Source of the DNA: Actinoplanes aureus | GTDB taxonomy: Bacteria > Actinomycetota > Actinomycetes > Mycobacteriales > Micromonosporaceae | Reading direction: 5' to 3' | DNA length: 64,000 nt | Assembly: GCF_015704865.1 (NCBI RefSeq) | Contig: NZ_JADQTO010000006.1 | Coordinates: 62,001 to 126,000, forward strand | Shown: positions 1 to 8,195 of the stretch, piece after piece | Layout of the letters: each line of letters opens with the position of its first letter | How positions within the stretch are numbered: the stretch's first letter is position 1 | Notes under the pieces: model-generated | Told to the model about the DNA's origin: nothing | Seen by the model: the letters and a program-made list of their open reading frames with translations, nothing else | Database searches by the model: none | Translations under genes and position numbers: made by a program

Positions 1-655
1 GCGCGGCCATGTGCGTCCGCTCGCGGTAGATGTAGTCGTTCGTGCCGCGGGAGTACCACTTGTCGAAGATCTGCTCCTCGGCGAAGGCGAGCAGCCGGTC
101 GTAGCGGCCCCGGTAGCCCGCGTCGGCGTAGACACCGGGGCTGTCGCGCATGGCGACCAGCAGCGTCGTCGCGTACCGCCAGAAGTAGCTCTCGTAGAGC
201 GGCACCTCGTTGCCGTCCTCGCCGGACCGCGACGATGCCCAGCCGCGGTACTTGTCCTTGAACCGGCTGTCCGCCAGCGACGACGACGGTTTCGCCGAGG
301 CCACCACGTTCTCCACGAACGTCAGCGCCCGGTCCAGGAACCGGCGCTGGTCGGTGGCCCGGAACATGGCGACACAAGCGTCCACGTCGTACGCCAGGTC
401 ATAGTGGTCCCGGCTGTCCGCCGACTTGCTCAGCGGTAGCCCGTTGCGGTACCCGTAGTCCCAGCTCTTCATGAAGACGCCGGTCCAGAACGCGACCGTC
501 TTCACCTTGAGCCGGTCCTGCGTGGCCGGGGCCGACCCCGGCATCGGGTCGCGGACCTCCGGCACGTCGTCGTCTCGGACCACGTGCGCCGCGGCGGTGG
601 TGGCGGCGGCCGCCGAGCCGAGGCCCAGCGTGATCAGCAGGGTACGGCGTTTCAT
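1..655 (-). CDS. Partial exported protein of the exopolysaccharide operon, function unknown
   Basis: The frame is open from an ATG at 653-655 to the left edge, so about 218 N-terminal residues are visible and the C-terminus is missing. The start MKRRTLL followed by an Ala/Gly-rich hydrophobic stretch to about residue 24 looks like a signal peptide, with a twin-Arg pair that could be Tat-like. The mature part is rich in aromatic and charged residues (WDYGYRNG, YESYFWRYATT). I recognise no catalytic motif. Its ATG overlaps the stop of the upstream O-antigen-ligase-like gene (ATGA), so it is the last visible gene of a leftward operon. A glycan-active (alpha/alpha)6 enzyme is possible from context, but that is inference. 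Confidence 0.75.
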   Translation of the reverse strand, partial: MKRRTLLITLGLGSAAAATTAAAHVVRDDDVPEVRDPMPGSAPATQDRLKVKTVAFWTGVFMKSWDYGYRNGLPLSKSADSRDHYDLAYDVDACVAMFRATDQRRFLDRALTFVENVVASAKPSSSLADSRFKDKYRGWASSRSGEDGNEVPLYESYFWRYATTLLVAMRDSPGVYADAGYRGRYDRLLAFAEEQIFDKWYSRGTNDYIYRERTHMAA

Positions 656-1851
656 GTGGACACCAGCTCGCGGTCGGGGTGGGTGACGCCGTCCGGCGCC
701 AGGGCTGCCGCGGCGGCCAGCGCGGCGAAGATCCAGGCCAGCCGGGAGTCGTAGTAGTCACCGGAGAACAGGCTGCTCAACGCCACGAACACGGCGGACG
801 CCACGGCCAGCCCGGTCAGCTGCGGCCGCTCGCCGCCGCCGCGCACGATCCGGGTCCACAGCACGATCGACGCGGTGAGCAGACCCAGCCCGATCAGACC
901 GCCCTCGCCGGCCACGCCGAGCACGTAGTTGTGCGGGTACTCGACCATCTGGTTGACGCCGATCGCACCGTAGAACCCGTCCAGCCCGGCTCCGATGATC
1001 GGATGGTCCAGGAACAGGTTCCACGCCGCCGCCCAGATCGAGGTCCGGTCCGACAGGTACTGCTCCTGCACGGTCTGCTCGACGAACCGTTCCTGGAACA
1101 GGTCGGTGAACGATGGCGGGGCGAACGCCCAGAGCGCGGCACACACGCCCAGCAGCACCACACCGGCGGCGACGGTCGGGCCGGTGCGCAGCCGGCGCCG
1201 TAGTTTCAGCAGCGCGGCGAAACCCACCACGCCGCCGGCCAGCAGGCCGGCCCGCGAACCGGACAGCACCGCCGCGAGCATGAACAGCGGCGTCACCAGC
1301 AGCGGCCAGACCCGGCCCATCAGCAGGAACATGGCGACCGCGCTGATCACGCCGAGGATCTGGATCCGGACGAACACGTTCGGCCCGCCGCCGAACGCCG
1401 AGTAGCGGCCCTGCTCGCCCGGGCCGCCGAGCAGCGCGGCCAGGGCGAACACCACCGCGGCGACGAACATGAGCACGAACACCGTGCGGATCACCCGGTC
1501 CGGGTCGCCGAGCGCGTACGCGTAGAAGGCGAGGACCAGCACGCCGAGCAGGACCAGGTCGAGGGTCTGCGGGCCGACCCGGGCGGCCGGCGGCGCCCAC
1601 AACCCGGAGGCGATCTGGTAGAGGAAGAACAACATGGCCGCCACCAGCCAGCCCTCACGTCCCGGGCCGCCCGTGCGGCGGGGCCGGTGGGCGGCGTCGA
1701 GAGCGAGCAGCACCAGCGCGACCGCCAGTCCGATCACCCGCAGGTCCACCCAGGCCAGGTCGAGCAGCCCGGCCCGGTCCAGGGTGTAGCGGCCGCCGAT
1801 CGTCACCAGGACCAGCAGCAGCCCCGGCGCGAAGAACACCCGTGATCTCAC
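652..1851 (-). CDS. O-antigen ligase / Wzy-like polysaccharide polymerase family membrane protein
   Basis: A 399-residue polytopic membrane protein with about ten hydrophobic segments. The C-terminal half shows the Wzy_C pattern: SGSRAG, then DRTSIWAAAWNLFLDHPIIGAG followed by YPHNY and EGGLIGLG, the conserved Arg/His loop of O-antigen ligases and Wzy polymerases. Such proteins join lipid-linked glycan repeats outside the membrane. The GTG at 1849-1851 is preferred because it overlaps the stop of the flippase gene (GTGA). The same frame stays open upstream to 2256, but that stretch is antisense-like Arg/Pro-rich translation of the flippase gene. The 3' end overlaps the next gene by 4 bp. Confidence 0.85.
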   Translation of the reverse strand: MRSRVFFAPGLLLVLVTIGGRYTLDRAGLLDLAWVDLRVIGLAVALVLLALDAAHRPRRTGGPGREGWLVAAMLFFLYQIASGLWAPPAARVGPQTLDLVLLGVLVLAFYAYALGDPDRVIRTVFVLMFVAAVVFALAALLGGPGEQGRYSAFGGGPNVFVRIQILGVISAVAMFLLMGRVWPLLVTPLFMLAAVLSGSRAGLLAGGVVGFAALLKLRRRLRTGPTVAAGVVLLGVCAALWAFAPPSFTDLFQERFVEQTVQEQYLSDRTSIWAAAWNLFLDHPIIGAGLDGFYGAIGVNQMVEYPHNYVLGVAGEGGLIGLGLLTASIVLWTRIVRGGGERPQLTGLAVASAVFVALSSLFSGDYYDSRLAWIFAALAAAAALAPDGVTHPDRELVST

Positions 1852-3143
1852 GACCGGTCCCTGGTGAGGGCCGTGGTGACCATGGCGAACAGCAGGCAGG
1901 CGCCGTAACCGAGCAGCGAGCCCCAGGCGGCGCCGAGGACACCGAGCCGGGGGATCAGCAGCACGTACGCCGCGAAGCTGACCGCGAAACCGGTGATCTC
2001 GGCGGCCGAGACCAGCTTGGCGTGCCCCTTCGCGATGAGCAGGCCCAGGCTGACCCGGGAGATGCCGTACAGCCCGGCGGCGACGACCAGTGGCACCACG
2101 ATCGACTTGGCGGGGTGGTACTGGTGGCCGAAGACCGGCTCGATCAGCAGGTAGAGCCCGCCGGCCGCGATCGGGACGACGGCCAGTGTGTAGGCCACGG
2201 TACCCAACATGATCGGCCGGGTCCGCAGGCTGCCGTCGTGGTGGGCGGCCCGCCACCGGCCCAGGCGGGAGTCCGCGTACGCCCGCAGCGGCCAGGCCAG
2301 CAACTCGGTCATGGTGGCGACCGACGCGTACAGGCCGAGGGCGGCGGTGGACGCCAGCGCCGGGATGACCAGCCGGTCCACCCGCAGCATCGCCATGTTG
2401 GAGATCGCCGCCGGGAACAGCGCGAGACCTTCCCGGCGGACCTGGCGGTTCTGCTCGGGCCGCACCGCGACCGCGCCCGGCGCGGGTGCCAGCCGCAGCC
2501 AGATGACCAGGAAGGTGACCGTGGGCAGGGCACCGGCGATCAGGTACGCCAGCAACCAGGCGGCCGGATCGCCGGCACCGGTCAGGTAGAGCCCGATCAG
2601 CATGGTGAGCAGCAGCAGCGCCTCGATCACCCGGGTGAGCAGGAAGTCACGGACCCGGCCCACCGCGATCGCGATCGACCGGGTGGCCAGCGCGGTGGCC
2701 TCGACCAGCGCGAACCAGGCCACCATCGCGACGACCGCCGCGCCGGGCGTGAGCCGGTCCGGAGCGGCCACTCCCCAGATCAGCGCGGCGCTGAGGAACA
2801 GCCCGGACGGGACCGCGAGCAGCCGGGCGTACTCGCGGACCGCGGACGCCGGCGTGACGTTGTGGTAGCTCGCCACGAAACTGCGCTCGGTGCCGAGCAG
2901 CAGTACCTGGGTCGACAGGTAGACCACCTGGAGCAGCAGCGCGACCTCGCCCCGGTGGGTAGGCGTGAGCGAACGGACCATCAGGATGTTCGCGGTCAGC
3001 GCCACCGTCCCGGTGAGCACCTGCGACGCGAGCAGCAGCACGGTCGGCTCGCGCAGCAGGGCGCCCACCCAGGTGACCGGACCACCTCGGCGTGGCGGGC
3101 TGAGTGGCTCGGCCTCCGGCCGGTCCACCTGGACCTCACTCAC
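1848..3143 (-). CDS. Polysaccharide flippase (Wzx-like, MOP superfamily)
   Basis: 431 residues with about twelve hydrophobic segments and a short cytoplasmic N-terminal leader rich in Pro/Arg. The early helix LLLASQVLTGTVALTANILMV and the later helix pair ending in LGVLGAAWGSLLGYG are typical of MOP-family polysaccharide exporters, which flip undecaprenyl-linked repeat units. It lies between the chain-length/kinase-like gene (8-bp overlap at its start) and the polymerase-like gene (4-bp overlap), giving the usual Wzz-Wzx-Wzy logic in one leftward operon. The substrate cannot be read from the sequence. Confidence 0.85.
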   Translation of the reverse strand: MSEVQVDRPEAEPLSPPRRGGPVTWVGALLREPTVLLLASQVLTGTVALTANILMVRSLTPTHRGEVALLLQVVYLSTQVLLLGTERSFVASYHNVTPASAVREYARLLAVPSGLFLSAALIWGVAAPDRLTPGAAVVAMVAWFALVEATALATRSIAIAVGRVRDFLLTRVIEALLLLTMLIGLYLTGAGDPAAWLLAYLIAGALPTVTFLVIWLRLAPAPGAVAVRPEQNRQVRREGLALFPAAISNMAMLRVDRLVIPALASTAALGLYASVATMTELLAWPLRAYADSRLGRWRAAHHDGSLRTRPIMLGTVAYTLAVVPIAAGGLYLLIEPVFGHQYHPAKSIVVPLVVAAGLYGISRVSLGLLIAKGHAKLVSAAEITGFAVSFAAYVLLIPRLGVLGAAWGSLLGYGACLLFAMVTTALTRDRS

Positions 3144-4794
3144 CGCGTCGCTGCTCCTCGTCGGTGTCCGTCGGTGCCGGATCCGGAGCTGTCTCGATCT
3201 CGCCGGAGTTGCGCTGTACCGGCAGGTGAGGCGGTTCCGGCGCGTCCACGTCCCCGGGCTTGGTGGTGAACACCTTCGCCCAGCCCCGTACCACCACGTC
3301 TTCGTCCGGCTCGGCCTTCTCCTCGACCGGTTCCGGCTCCGCGTTGATCACCGGCTTCACCACCCGGGCCCGGCCCCGCGCGGTGCCGACCGGGGGCAGC
3401 GAGACGAACGTGTCGTCGGGCCGGGCGACCCGGCCGGGGTCCGCGTCTGCGAACAGCCCCAGCCCGGTGTCCGCCGCCGGGACCTCGGCCACGCCCTCGT
3501 GCCAGTCCTTGCCGGTCGGCAGCTTGCGGGGCAGCGCGTTGAGCACCGCCCCGGCCAGTTGGGCGCCGACTCGTTCGAGCAGGTCCATGGAGCGCCGCAC
3601 GTCGGCGGTCCGGGTCCGGTGGGCGCGGACCACCAGCAGCGCGCTGTCGGTCACCCGGCTCAGCACGGTCGCGTCCGCCACGCCGTGCAGGGCCGGTCCG
3701 TCCACCAGCACCACGTCGAAGCGTTCGGTGAGCGTACGCACCGTCGCGCCGAGCCGCGGCGAGGCGAGGATCTCGCCCGGGTCCGGAGCGTGCTGGCCGG
3801 CCGGCAGCACGGTCACCCGGCCGTTCAGCGAGTTCTGCAGCACGTCCGGCACCCGTGCCGTGCCGGCCAGGACCTCGGCGAGACCGGGCGCCCCCTCCAG
3901 CGCCAGGTAGCGGCCGACTCCCGGGTGCCGCATGTTGGCGTCGACCAGCACCACCCGGGCGCCGGTCTCGGCCATCGCGATGGCGAGCCCGCAGGTCACC
4001 GCGGTGGTGCCCTCCTTGCGGTGCGAGCCGGTGAGCAGCAGCGACCGGCCGCGACCGAAGCCACGGTTGGTGTCGGCCAGCGCCGGCATCAGGCTGCGCA
4101 GCCGCCGGAACGCCTCGGCGAGCGCCTGGTCCGGGTGGCCCGACCGGATCGTCCGGCCACCGAGGGAGATCGTCCCGACCGTGCCCAGGCCCAGATCGCG
4201 CAGGTCGTCCTCGTCGCCGACGGTCTTGGCGGTGGCCTCCCGGACCGCCACCGCGATCGCCCCGATCAGCAGGCCGAGCACCGCCGAGAAGCCGACGTTG
4301 CGCAGCAGGTTGTCCGGCTCCCGGACGGTCACCGCGTCCTGGACGATCGACACGGCCGGCGCCGGGCCGTCCTCCTCGGTCGGGGTGCCGATCTGGCGGG
4401 CCAGGCCGACCAGCACCGAGGCCGCCGTCGTGACGATCTGCCGGCTGCGTACCGACTCCGAGTCGGTGGCCGAGATGACCAGCAGGTCGGTGCCCTCCTG
4501 CACCTGGGCGGAGAGGCTCTTCTGTACCTGGTCGGCGGTGAGATCAGACCCGAGCCGGTCCACCACACCCTGCGCCACCCGCGGCCCGGTGACCAGTGCG
4601 ATGTACGAGTTCAGCCGGCGCGCCCCGGCGTCCGGATCACCGTTGCCCCCGGTCACGAAGAGGATCATGGAAGAGCGGTAGGAAGGCGCCGCCGTCAGCG
4701 TCAGTCCCGCCGCGATGCCGACGGCGAGCAGTACCGGCACCGCGAGCCAGAGCCATCGACGCCGGCAGGCCCGTACGTACGCACGCAGTTCCAC
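3136..4794 (-). CDS. Wzz-type chain-length determinant fused to BY-kinase-like ATPase domain (degenerate)
   Basis: 552 residues. An N-terminal Wzz-like domain is bounded by membrane helices at about 15-33 and 167-185. A MinD/CpsD-type ATPase fold follows, with Walker A' (VVLVDANMRH, about 281-290) and Walker B (VVLVDGP, about 361-367). The Walker A stretch at about 256-264 reads GSHRKEGTT, so the canonical GK[S/T] lysine is Thr. The C-terminal tail is acidic/Pro-rich and contains no tyrosine, whereas bacterial tyrosine kinases carry a Tyr cluster there. It probably controls chain length or assembly of the polymer. Autophosphorylating kinase activity is doubtful. Confidence 0.85.
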   Translation of the reverse strand: MELRAYVRACRRRWLWLAVPVLLAVGIAAGLTLTAAPSYRSSMILFVTGGNGDPDAGARRLNSYIALVTGPRVAQGVVDRLGSDLTADQVQKSLSAQVQEGTDLLVISATDSESVRSRQIVTTAASVLVGLARQIGTPTEEDGPAPAVSIVQDAVTVREPDNLLRNVGFSAVLGLLIGAIAVAVREATAKTVGDEDDLRDLGLGTVGTISLGGRTIRSGHPDQALAEAFRRLRSLMPALADTNRGFGRGRSLLLTGSHRKEGTTAVTCGLAIAMAETGARVVLVDANMRHPGVGRYLALEGAPGLAEVLAGTARVPDVLQNSLNGRVTVLPAGQHAPDPGEILASPRLGATVRTLTERFDVVLVDGPALHGVADATVLSRVTDSALLVVRAHRTRTADVRRSMDLLERVGAQLAGAVLNALPRKLPTGKDWHEGVAEVPAADTGLGLFADADPGRVARPDDTFVSLPPVGTARGRARVVKPVINAEPEPVEEKAEPDEDVVVRGWAKVFTTKPGDVDAPEPPHLPVQRNSGEIETAPDPAPTDTDEEQRRGE

Positions 4795-4812
4795 GCTGAC
4801 TTCCCCCGATCG

Positions 4813-6048
4813 TCAGACCCGCTCGGCGAGAACCGGGCGTTTTCCCGCCGCCCGGTTCAGGACTTCCTCGAAACGCGCGAAGAGCAGGTCCCGGGAGAAC
4901 CGCTCGACCGCCAGCCGGTGCGCCGCCTCGCGCGCCCGCTTCAGCCACAGCTCGTCGCGTAGGTGCCGGACCAGCAGACCGGCGGCCGACTCGGTGTCCT
5001 CCGGGTCCAGCACCAGCCCGGCGCCGGACTCGCGCAGCAGGTCGGCCTGCCAGCCGCCGTAGTTGATGGCGATCGGCCGGGAGGCGGCGAGGGCGTCGAA
5101 GAACTTGTTCGCCGAGTTGTCCCAGAGCCCGCGGATCGGCCGGACGAAGCTGGACGACATGGTGGCCGCGCCGAGGATCACCGGCAGCTGCGATTTCGGC
5201 ACCTTCTCCCACATGTGCACCACGTCGCCGAGCAGGCCCTGCTCGGCGGCGAGCTGCTTGGTCGGCTCCCACTCCTTGCCGTGCCCGACGATCAGCACCC
5301 GGATGTCCGGGTCCAGCTGCCGCATCCGGCCGGCGGCCCGGACCAGGTACTCCACGCCGTTCACCGCGCCGAGCGCTCCGGTGTAGACGATCAGCGGCCG
5401 GTCGCCGAGCCAGCTGTGCTCGGCCCGGAACCGCCGCACCCGCTCCGGATCCACCGCGAACAGGTCCAGGTCGGCGGCGTTCGGGATGATCGTGGTCGGG
5501 GTGCCGGGCCGGCGCGCGGCGATCCCGGCGGCCATCCCGGGGGAGAGGGCGATGACCTCCTTGGCGTTGCGGTACGCGAAGTTCGCCAGCGCCCCGGCCA
5601 GGCCGCGGGCCGCCGGGTTGCGCAGCGCGCCCATCTCGATCGGCACCTCCGGCCAGAGGTCGCGGACCTCGAAGACGAACGGCACCCGGCGCAGCCTGGC
5701 GGCGAGCACGCCGGGCACGGCGACGGTGAGCGGGGTGCTGGTGGCGAAGACCAGGTCGGCCCGGAGCCGGGCCGCCTTCGTCCCGGCCAGGACCATGAAC
5801 TCGGCGAAGGCGCGCAGGCGGCGGGCGTACGACATGTCGTTGGAGTACGGCACGCGGAACCAGTGGACGGTGACGCCGTCCTCCTCGGTGACCCGCCAGC
5901 CGAGCTCCCGGGTGCCCGGGGTGATGTCCGTGGTGATCACGTCGACCGTGTGCCCCCGCTCGACCAGCCGGCGTGCCTGCTCGTACGAGCGGATCCCGCC
6001 GGCCATCCGCGGGTTGCAGTAGTACTGATGGATGTAGACGACGCGCAT
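4813..6048 (-). CDS. Glycosyltransferase family 4 (WbuB/WcaI-like)
   Basis: 411 residues with the GT-B two-domain pattern. The N-terminal part begins MRVVYIHQYY, followed by a Gly-rich donor-proximal loop GGIRSYEQARRLV. The C-terminal part carries PLIVYTGALGAVNGVEYL and the nucleotide-sugar region HGKEW through ANKFFDALAASRPI. It likely adds a sugar to the lipid-linked repeat unit on the cytoplasmic face. The ATG at 6046-6048 is chosen because the fold starts there and AAGGGG lies 11 nt upstream. A GTG at 6058-6060, overlapping the previous stop, would add four residues and suggests translational coupling. Donor and acceptor are unknown. Confidence 0.85.
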   Translation of the reverse strand: MRVVYIHQYYCNPRMAGGIRSYEQARRLVERGHTVDVITTDITPGTRELGWRVTEEDGVTVHWFRVPYSNDMSYARRLRAFAEFMVLAGTKAARLRADLVFATSTPLTVAVPGVLAARLRRVPFVFEVRDLWPEVPIEMGALRNPAARGLAGALANFAYRNAKEVIALSPGMAAGIAARRPGTPTTIIPNAADLDLFAVDPERVRRFRAEHSWLGDRPLIVYTGALGAVNGVEYLVRAAGRMRQLDPDIRVLIVGHGKEWEPTKQLAAEQGLLGDVVHMWEKVPKSQLPVILGAATMSSSFVRPIRGLWDNSANKFFDALAASRPIAINYGGWQADLLRESGAGLVLDPEDTESAAGLLVRHLRDELWLKRAREAAHRLAVERFSRDLLFARFEEVLNRAAGKRPVLAERV

Positions 6049-6056
6049 CCGGCCCG

Positions 6057-7199
6057 TCACCCCTTCTGTTCGCAGGTGACCGATCGGACCGCGTCGACGA
6101 CGCGATCCCGGTCCCGGTCGGTGAGGGCGGATCCGCTCGGCAGGCAGACCCCGCGGTGGAACAGGCTGGCGCTGACCTCGCCGCCGCGCATCACGCAGTC
6201 CTGGAAGACCGGTTGCAGATGCATCGGCTTCCACGCCGGCCGTCCCTCGATGTCGCGGGCCGCCAGTGCGTCGAGGATCCGGTCGCGGCCGGCACCGAAG
6301 CGCTCGGCGTCGACCAGCAGGCAGGTCAGCCAGTAGTTGGGTACGCCGTAGGCGGCGATCGGCATGAACTCGATCCCGGGCAGGTCGCCGAGAGCCGCGC
6401 GGTAGTGCTCGAAGGTCCGTCGGCGTGCCTCGATCATCTGCCCGAGGCGCTGGAGCTGACCGCGGCCGACGGCGGCCAGCAGGTTGCTCAGCCGGTAGTT
6501 GTAGCCGACGCTGCGGTGCTCGTAGTGCGGCACCGGCTCGCGGGCCTGGGTGGCCAGGTGCCGGGCCTGTTTCGCGACGCTGCCGTCGTCGGTGACCAGC
6601 ATCCCGCCGCCGCCGGTGGTGATGATCTTGTTGCCGTTGAAGGAGAGCACCCCGGCCAGCCCGAACGACCCGGCCGCCCGCCCGCGGTAGGTGGCGCCGA
6701 GGGCCTCGGCCGCGTCCTCGATCAGCGGCACGCCGTACCGGTCGCAGGCGGCCAGCAGCGGGTCGTAGTCGGCGCACTGCCCGTACATGTCCACGGCGAT
6801 CACCGCGCGCGGCAGCTGACCGCGTCCGGCCCGGGCCCGCAGCTCCCCGGCGACCAGCTCCGGGTCGACGTTCCAGCTGTGCGGGGTGCTGTCCAGGAAG
6901 ACCGGGCGGGCACCCAGGTAGGCGACCGCGTTCGCGGTGGCGGCGAAGGTGAACGACGGCACCAGCACGGTGTCGCCCCGGCGCACACCGGCCGCGATCA
7001 GCGCCAGGTGCAGGGCCGCGGTCCCGCTGCTGAGCGCCACCGCGTGCCGGACGCCGACCAGCTCGGCCACCCGCTCCTCGAAGGCGTCCAGGTCCGGGCC
7101 GACCGGGGCGACCCAGTTCGAGTCGAACGCGTTGAGCAGCAGCTTGCGCTCGACGTCGGTGACGTCCGGCGGGGACAGGTAGATGCGGGTGTCAGTCAT
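6057..7199 (-). CDS. DegT/DnrJ/EryC1/StrS-family sugar aminotransferase
   Basis: 380 residues of PLP-dependent sugar aminotransferase. SSGTAALHLAL (about 57-67) binds the PLP phosphate, EDAAEALGA places the PLP-pyridine Asp at 162, and FNGNKIITTGGGG carries the Schiff-base Lys191. The overall pattern resembles WecE/PglE-type enzymes that aminate nucleotide-linked 4-keto sugars using glutamate. The polymer therefore probably contains an amino sugar. The gene overlaps the upstream deacetylase by 8 bp and ends 8 bp before the ATG of the glycosyltransferase. No nucleotide-sugar dehydratase is seen in the window, so the keto-sugar precursor must come from elsewhere. Confidence 0.88.
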   Translation of the reverse strand: MTDTRIYLSPPDVTDVERKLLLNAFDSNWVAPVGPDLDAFEERVAELVGVRHAVALSSGTAALHLALIAAGVRRGDTVLVPSFTFAATANAVAYLGARPVFLDSTPHSWNVDPELVAGELRARAGRGQLPRAVIAVDMYGQCADYDPLLAACDRYGVPLIEDAAEALGATYRGRAAGSFGLAGVLSFNGNKIITTGGGGMLVTDDGSVAKQARHLATQAREPVPHYEHRSVGYNYRLSNLLAAVGRGQLQRLGQMIEARRRTFEHYRAALGDLPGIEFMPIAAYGVPNYWLTCLLVDAERFGAGRDRILDALAARDIEGRPAWKPMHLQPVFQDCVMRGGEVSASLFHRGVCLPSGSALTDRDRDRVVDAVRSVTCEQKG

Positions 7200-7962
7200 G
7201 GACCCGGGTCCTCATCGCCAGGATCGGCCAGGCCGGGTGCAGGCCCTGGCGGTGGATGAACATCGGGGAGTCGCCGGGACGCATCGCGGGCCGCAGGGTG
7301 GTGGCGAAGCTGCGGTATCCCGCCTCGCGGGCGACCTCGACGTCGCGGTCGAGGAAGTCCACCGCGGGATTGCCGTACGGCGCGGCGAAGTCCCGCACCT
7401 CGACACCCAGCTGGTCCTCGATCTCCCGTTTGGAGTCCACGATCTCCCGGGCCGCGGTCTCGTCGTCCTGGTCGGCCAGCCGGTGGTGGGTGACCGTGTG
7501 CGACCCGAAGGCGAAGCCGGCGGCCACCAGGTCCCGGCAGTCCTGCCAGGTCAGGTTGCCGGGCTGCCCGACCAGCCCGGAGGTGAGGAAGAACATCGCC
7601 GGCACCCGCATCTCCAGCAGCACCGGTGCGGCCACGTCCCGCCAGCTCAGGTGGGCGTCGTCGAAGGAGAGACAGAACACCGGCCCGGTCAGCGGCCGCT
7701 CGCCGGCCAGGATCCGCAGCGACTCGTCCCAGGACACCATCGGCCCGATCCGCCGCAGGGTGTTCAGGTGGCGCCGCAGGTCGGCGCCGTACTCCGGCAG
7801 CACGTCGTGGTAGAAGGGGAAGTAGAGACCGGGCGCGCTGGGCAGCCGGCGCCGGAGTCCGGCCGGTGCCAGGATCCGGCCCTGCAACCGGGGCCGGGCC
7901 CGCAGGCGGCTGCGCAACCCCAGCTCGTTCAAGCGTCGCTTGATCGCCGTCGGCGGCTGCAT
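7192..7962 (-). CDS. Polysaccharide deacetylase (NodB homology, CE4)
   Basis: 256 residues. CE4 motif 1 is present as SFDDAH (Asp101-Asp102, about 99-104) instead of the usual TFDDG, and the metal-binding motif HTVTHH supplies His155 and His159. FAAPYGNP matches the later CE4 substrate-groove motif. No obvious signal peptide is visible, so it may act on a cytoplasmic lipid-linked intermediate or be exported by another route. First gene of the leftward exopolysaccharide operon, preceded by a comparatively AT-rich intergenic region. It probably removes an N- or O-acyl group from an amino sugar of the repeat unit (inferred from context). Confidence 0.85.
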   Translation of the reverse strand: MQPPTAIKRRLNELGLRSRLRARPRLQGRILAPAGLRRRLPSAPGLYFPFYHDVLPEYGADLRRHLNTLRRIGPMVSWDESLRILAGERPLTGPVFCLSFDDAHLSWRDVAAPVLLEMRVPAMFFLTSGLVGQPGNLTWQDCRDLVAAGFAFGSHTVTHHRLADQDDETAAREIVDSKREIEDQLGVEVRDFAAPYGNPAVDFLDRDVEVAREAGYRSFATTLRPAMRPGDSPMFIHRQGLHPAWPILAMRTRVHD

Positions 7963-8195
7963 GCGTTCGGCATCCTCCCGCTAGTCGTCGATCCGCTCGC
8001 GGCCACGGCGCAGCGTGGCCCCGCGGCGGCCTTCACCAACGATTGCAAATGCGTACGGGCGGCGGCAGTAGCAATTGTCATAAGGAACGCGAGTATTATT
8101 CACTTCAATTAGAAATAGCCCGATCGGCTTCTTGTGGAATAGCCTCGCGGCGGAGCATCATCCGGCAATAGGCCTAATTTCCAGCGGGGAGCGTC
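7963..8195. promoter_or_regulatory. Divergent intergenic region with AT-rich island
   Basis: This 233-bp gap separates the leftward exopolysaccharide operon from the rightward FemAB-like gene. About 8040-8120 is much richer in A/T than its surroundings (aattgtcataagg, tattattcacttcaattag), as expected for promoters in a genome this GC-rich, or for an xenogeneic-silencer target. TTGTCA at about 8086 and TATTAT downstream resemble promoter elements, but their spacing is too short for a confident pair. GGGGAG before the ATG at 8196 is the ribosome-binding site. Confidence 0.35.

Noticed and set aside
1852..2256. N-terminal extension of the O-antigen-ligase-like gene
   Set aside because: The extra 135 residues are low-complexity Arg/Pro sequence overlapping the flippase gene. 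The GTG at 1851 gives a normal membrane-protein start and a 4-bp overlap.
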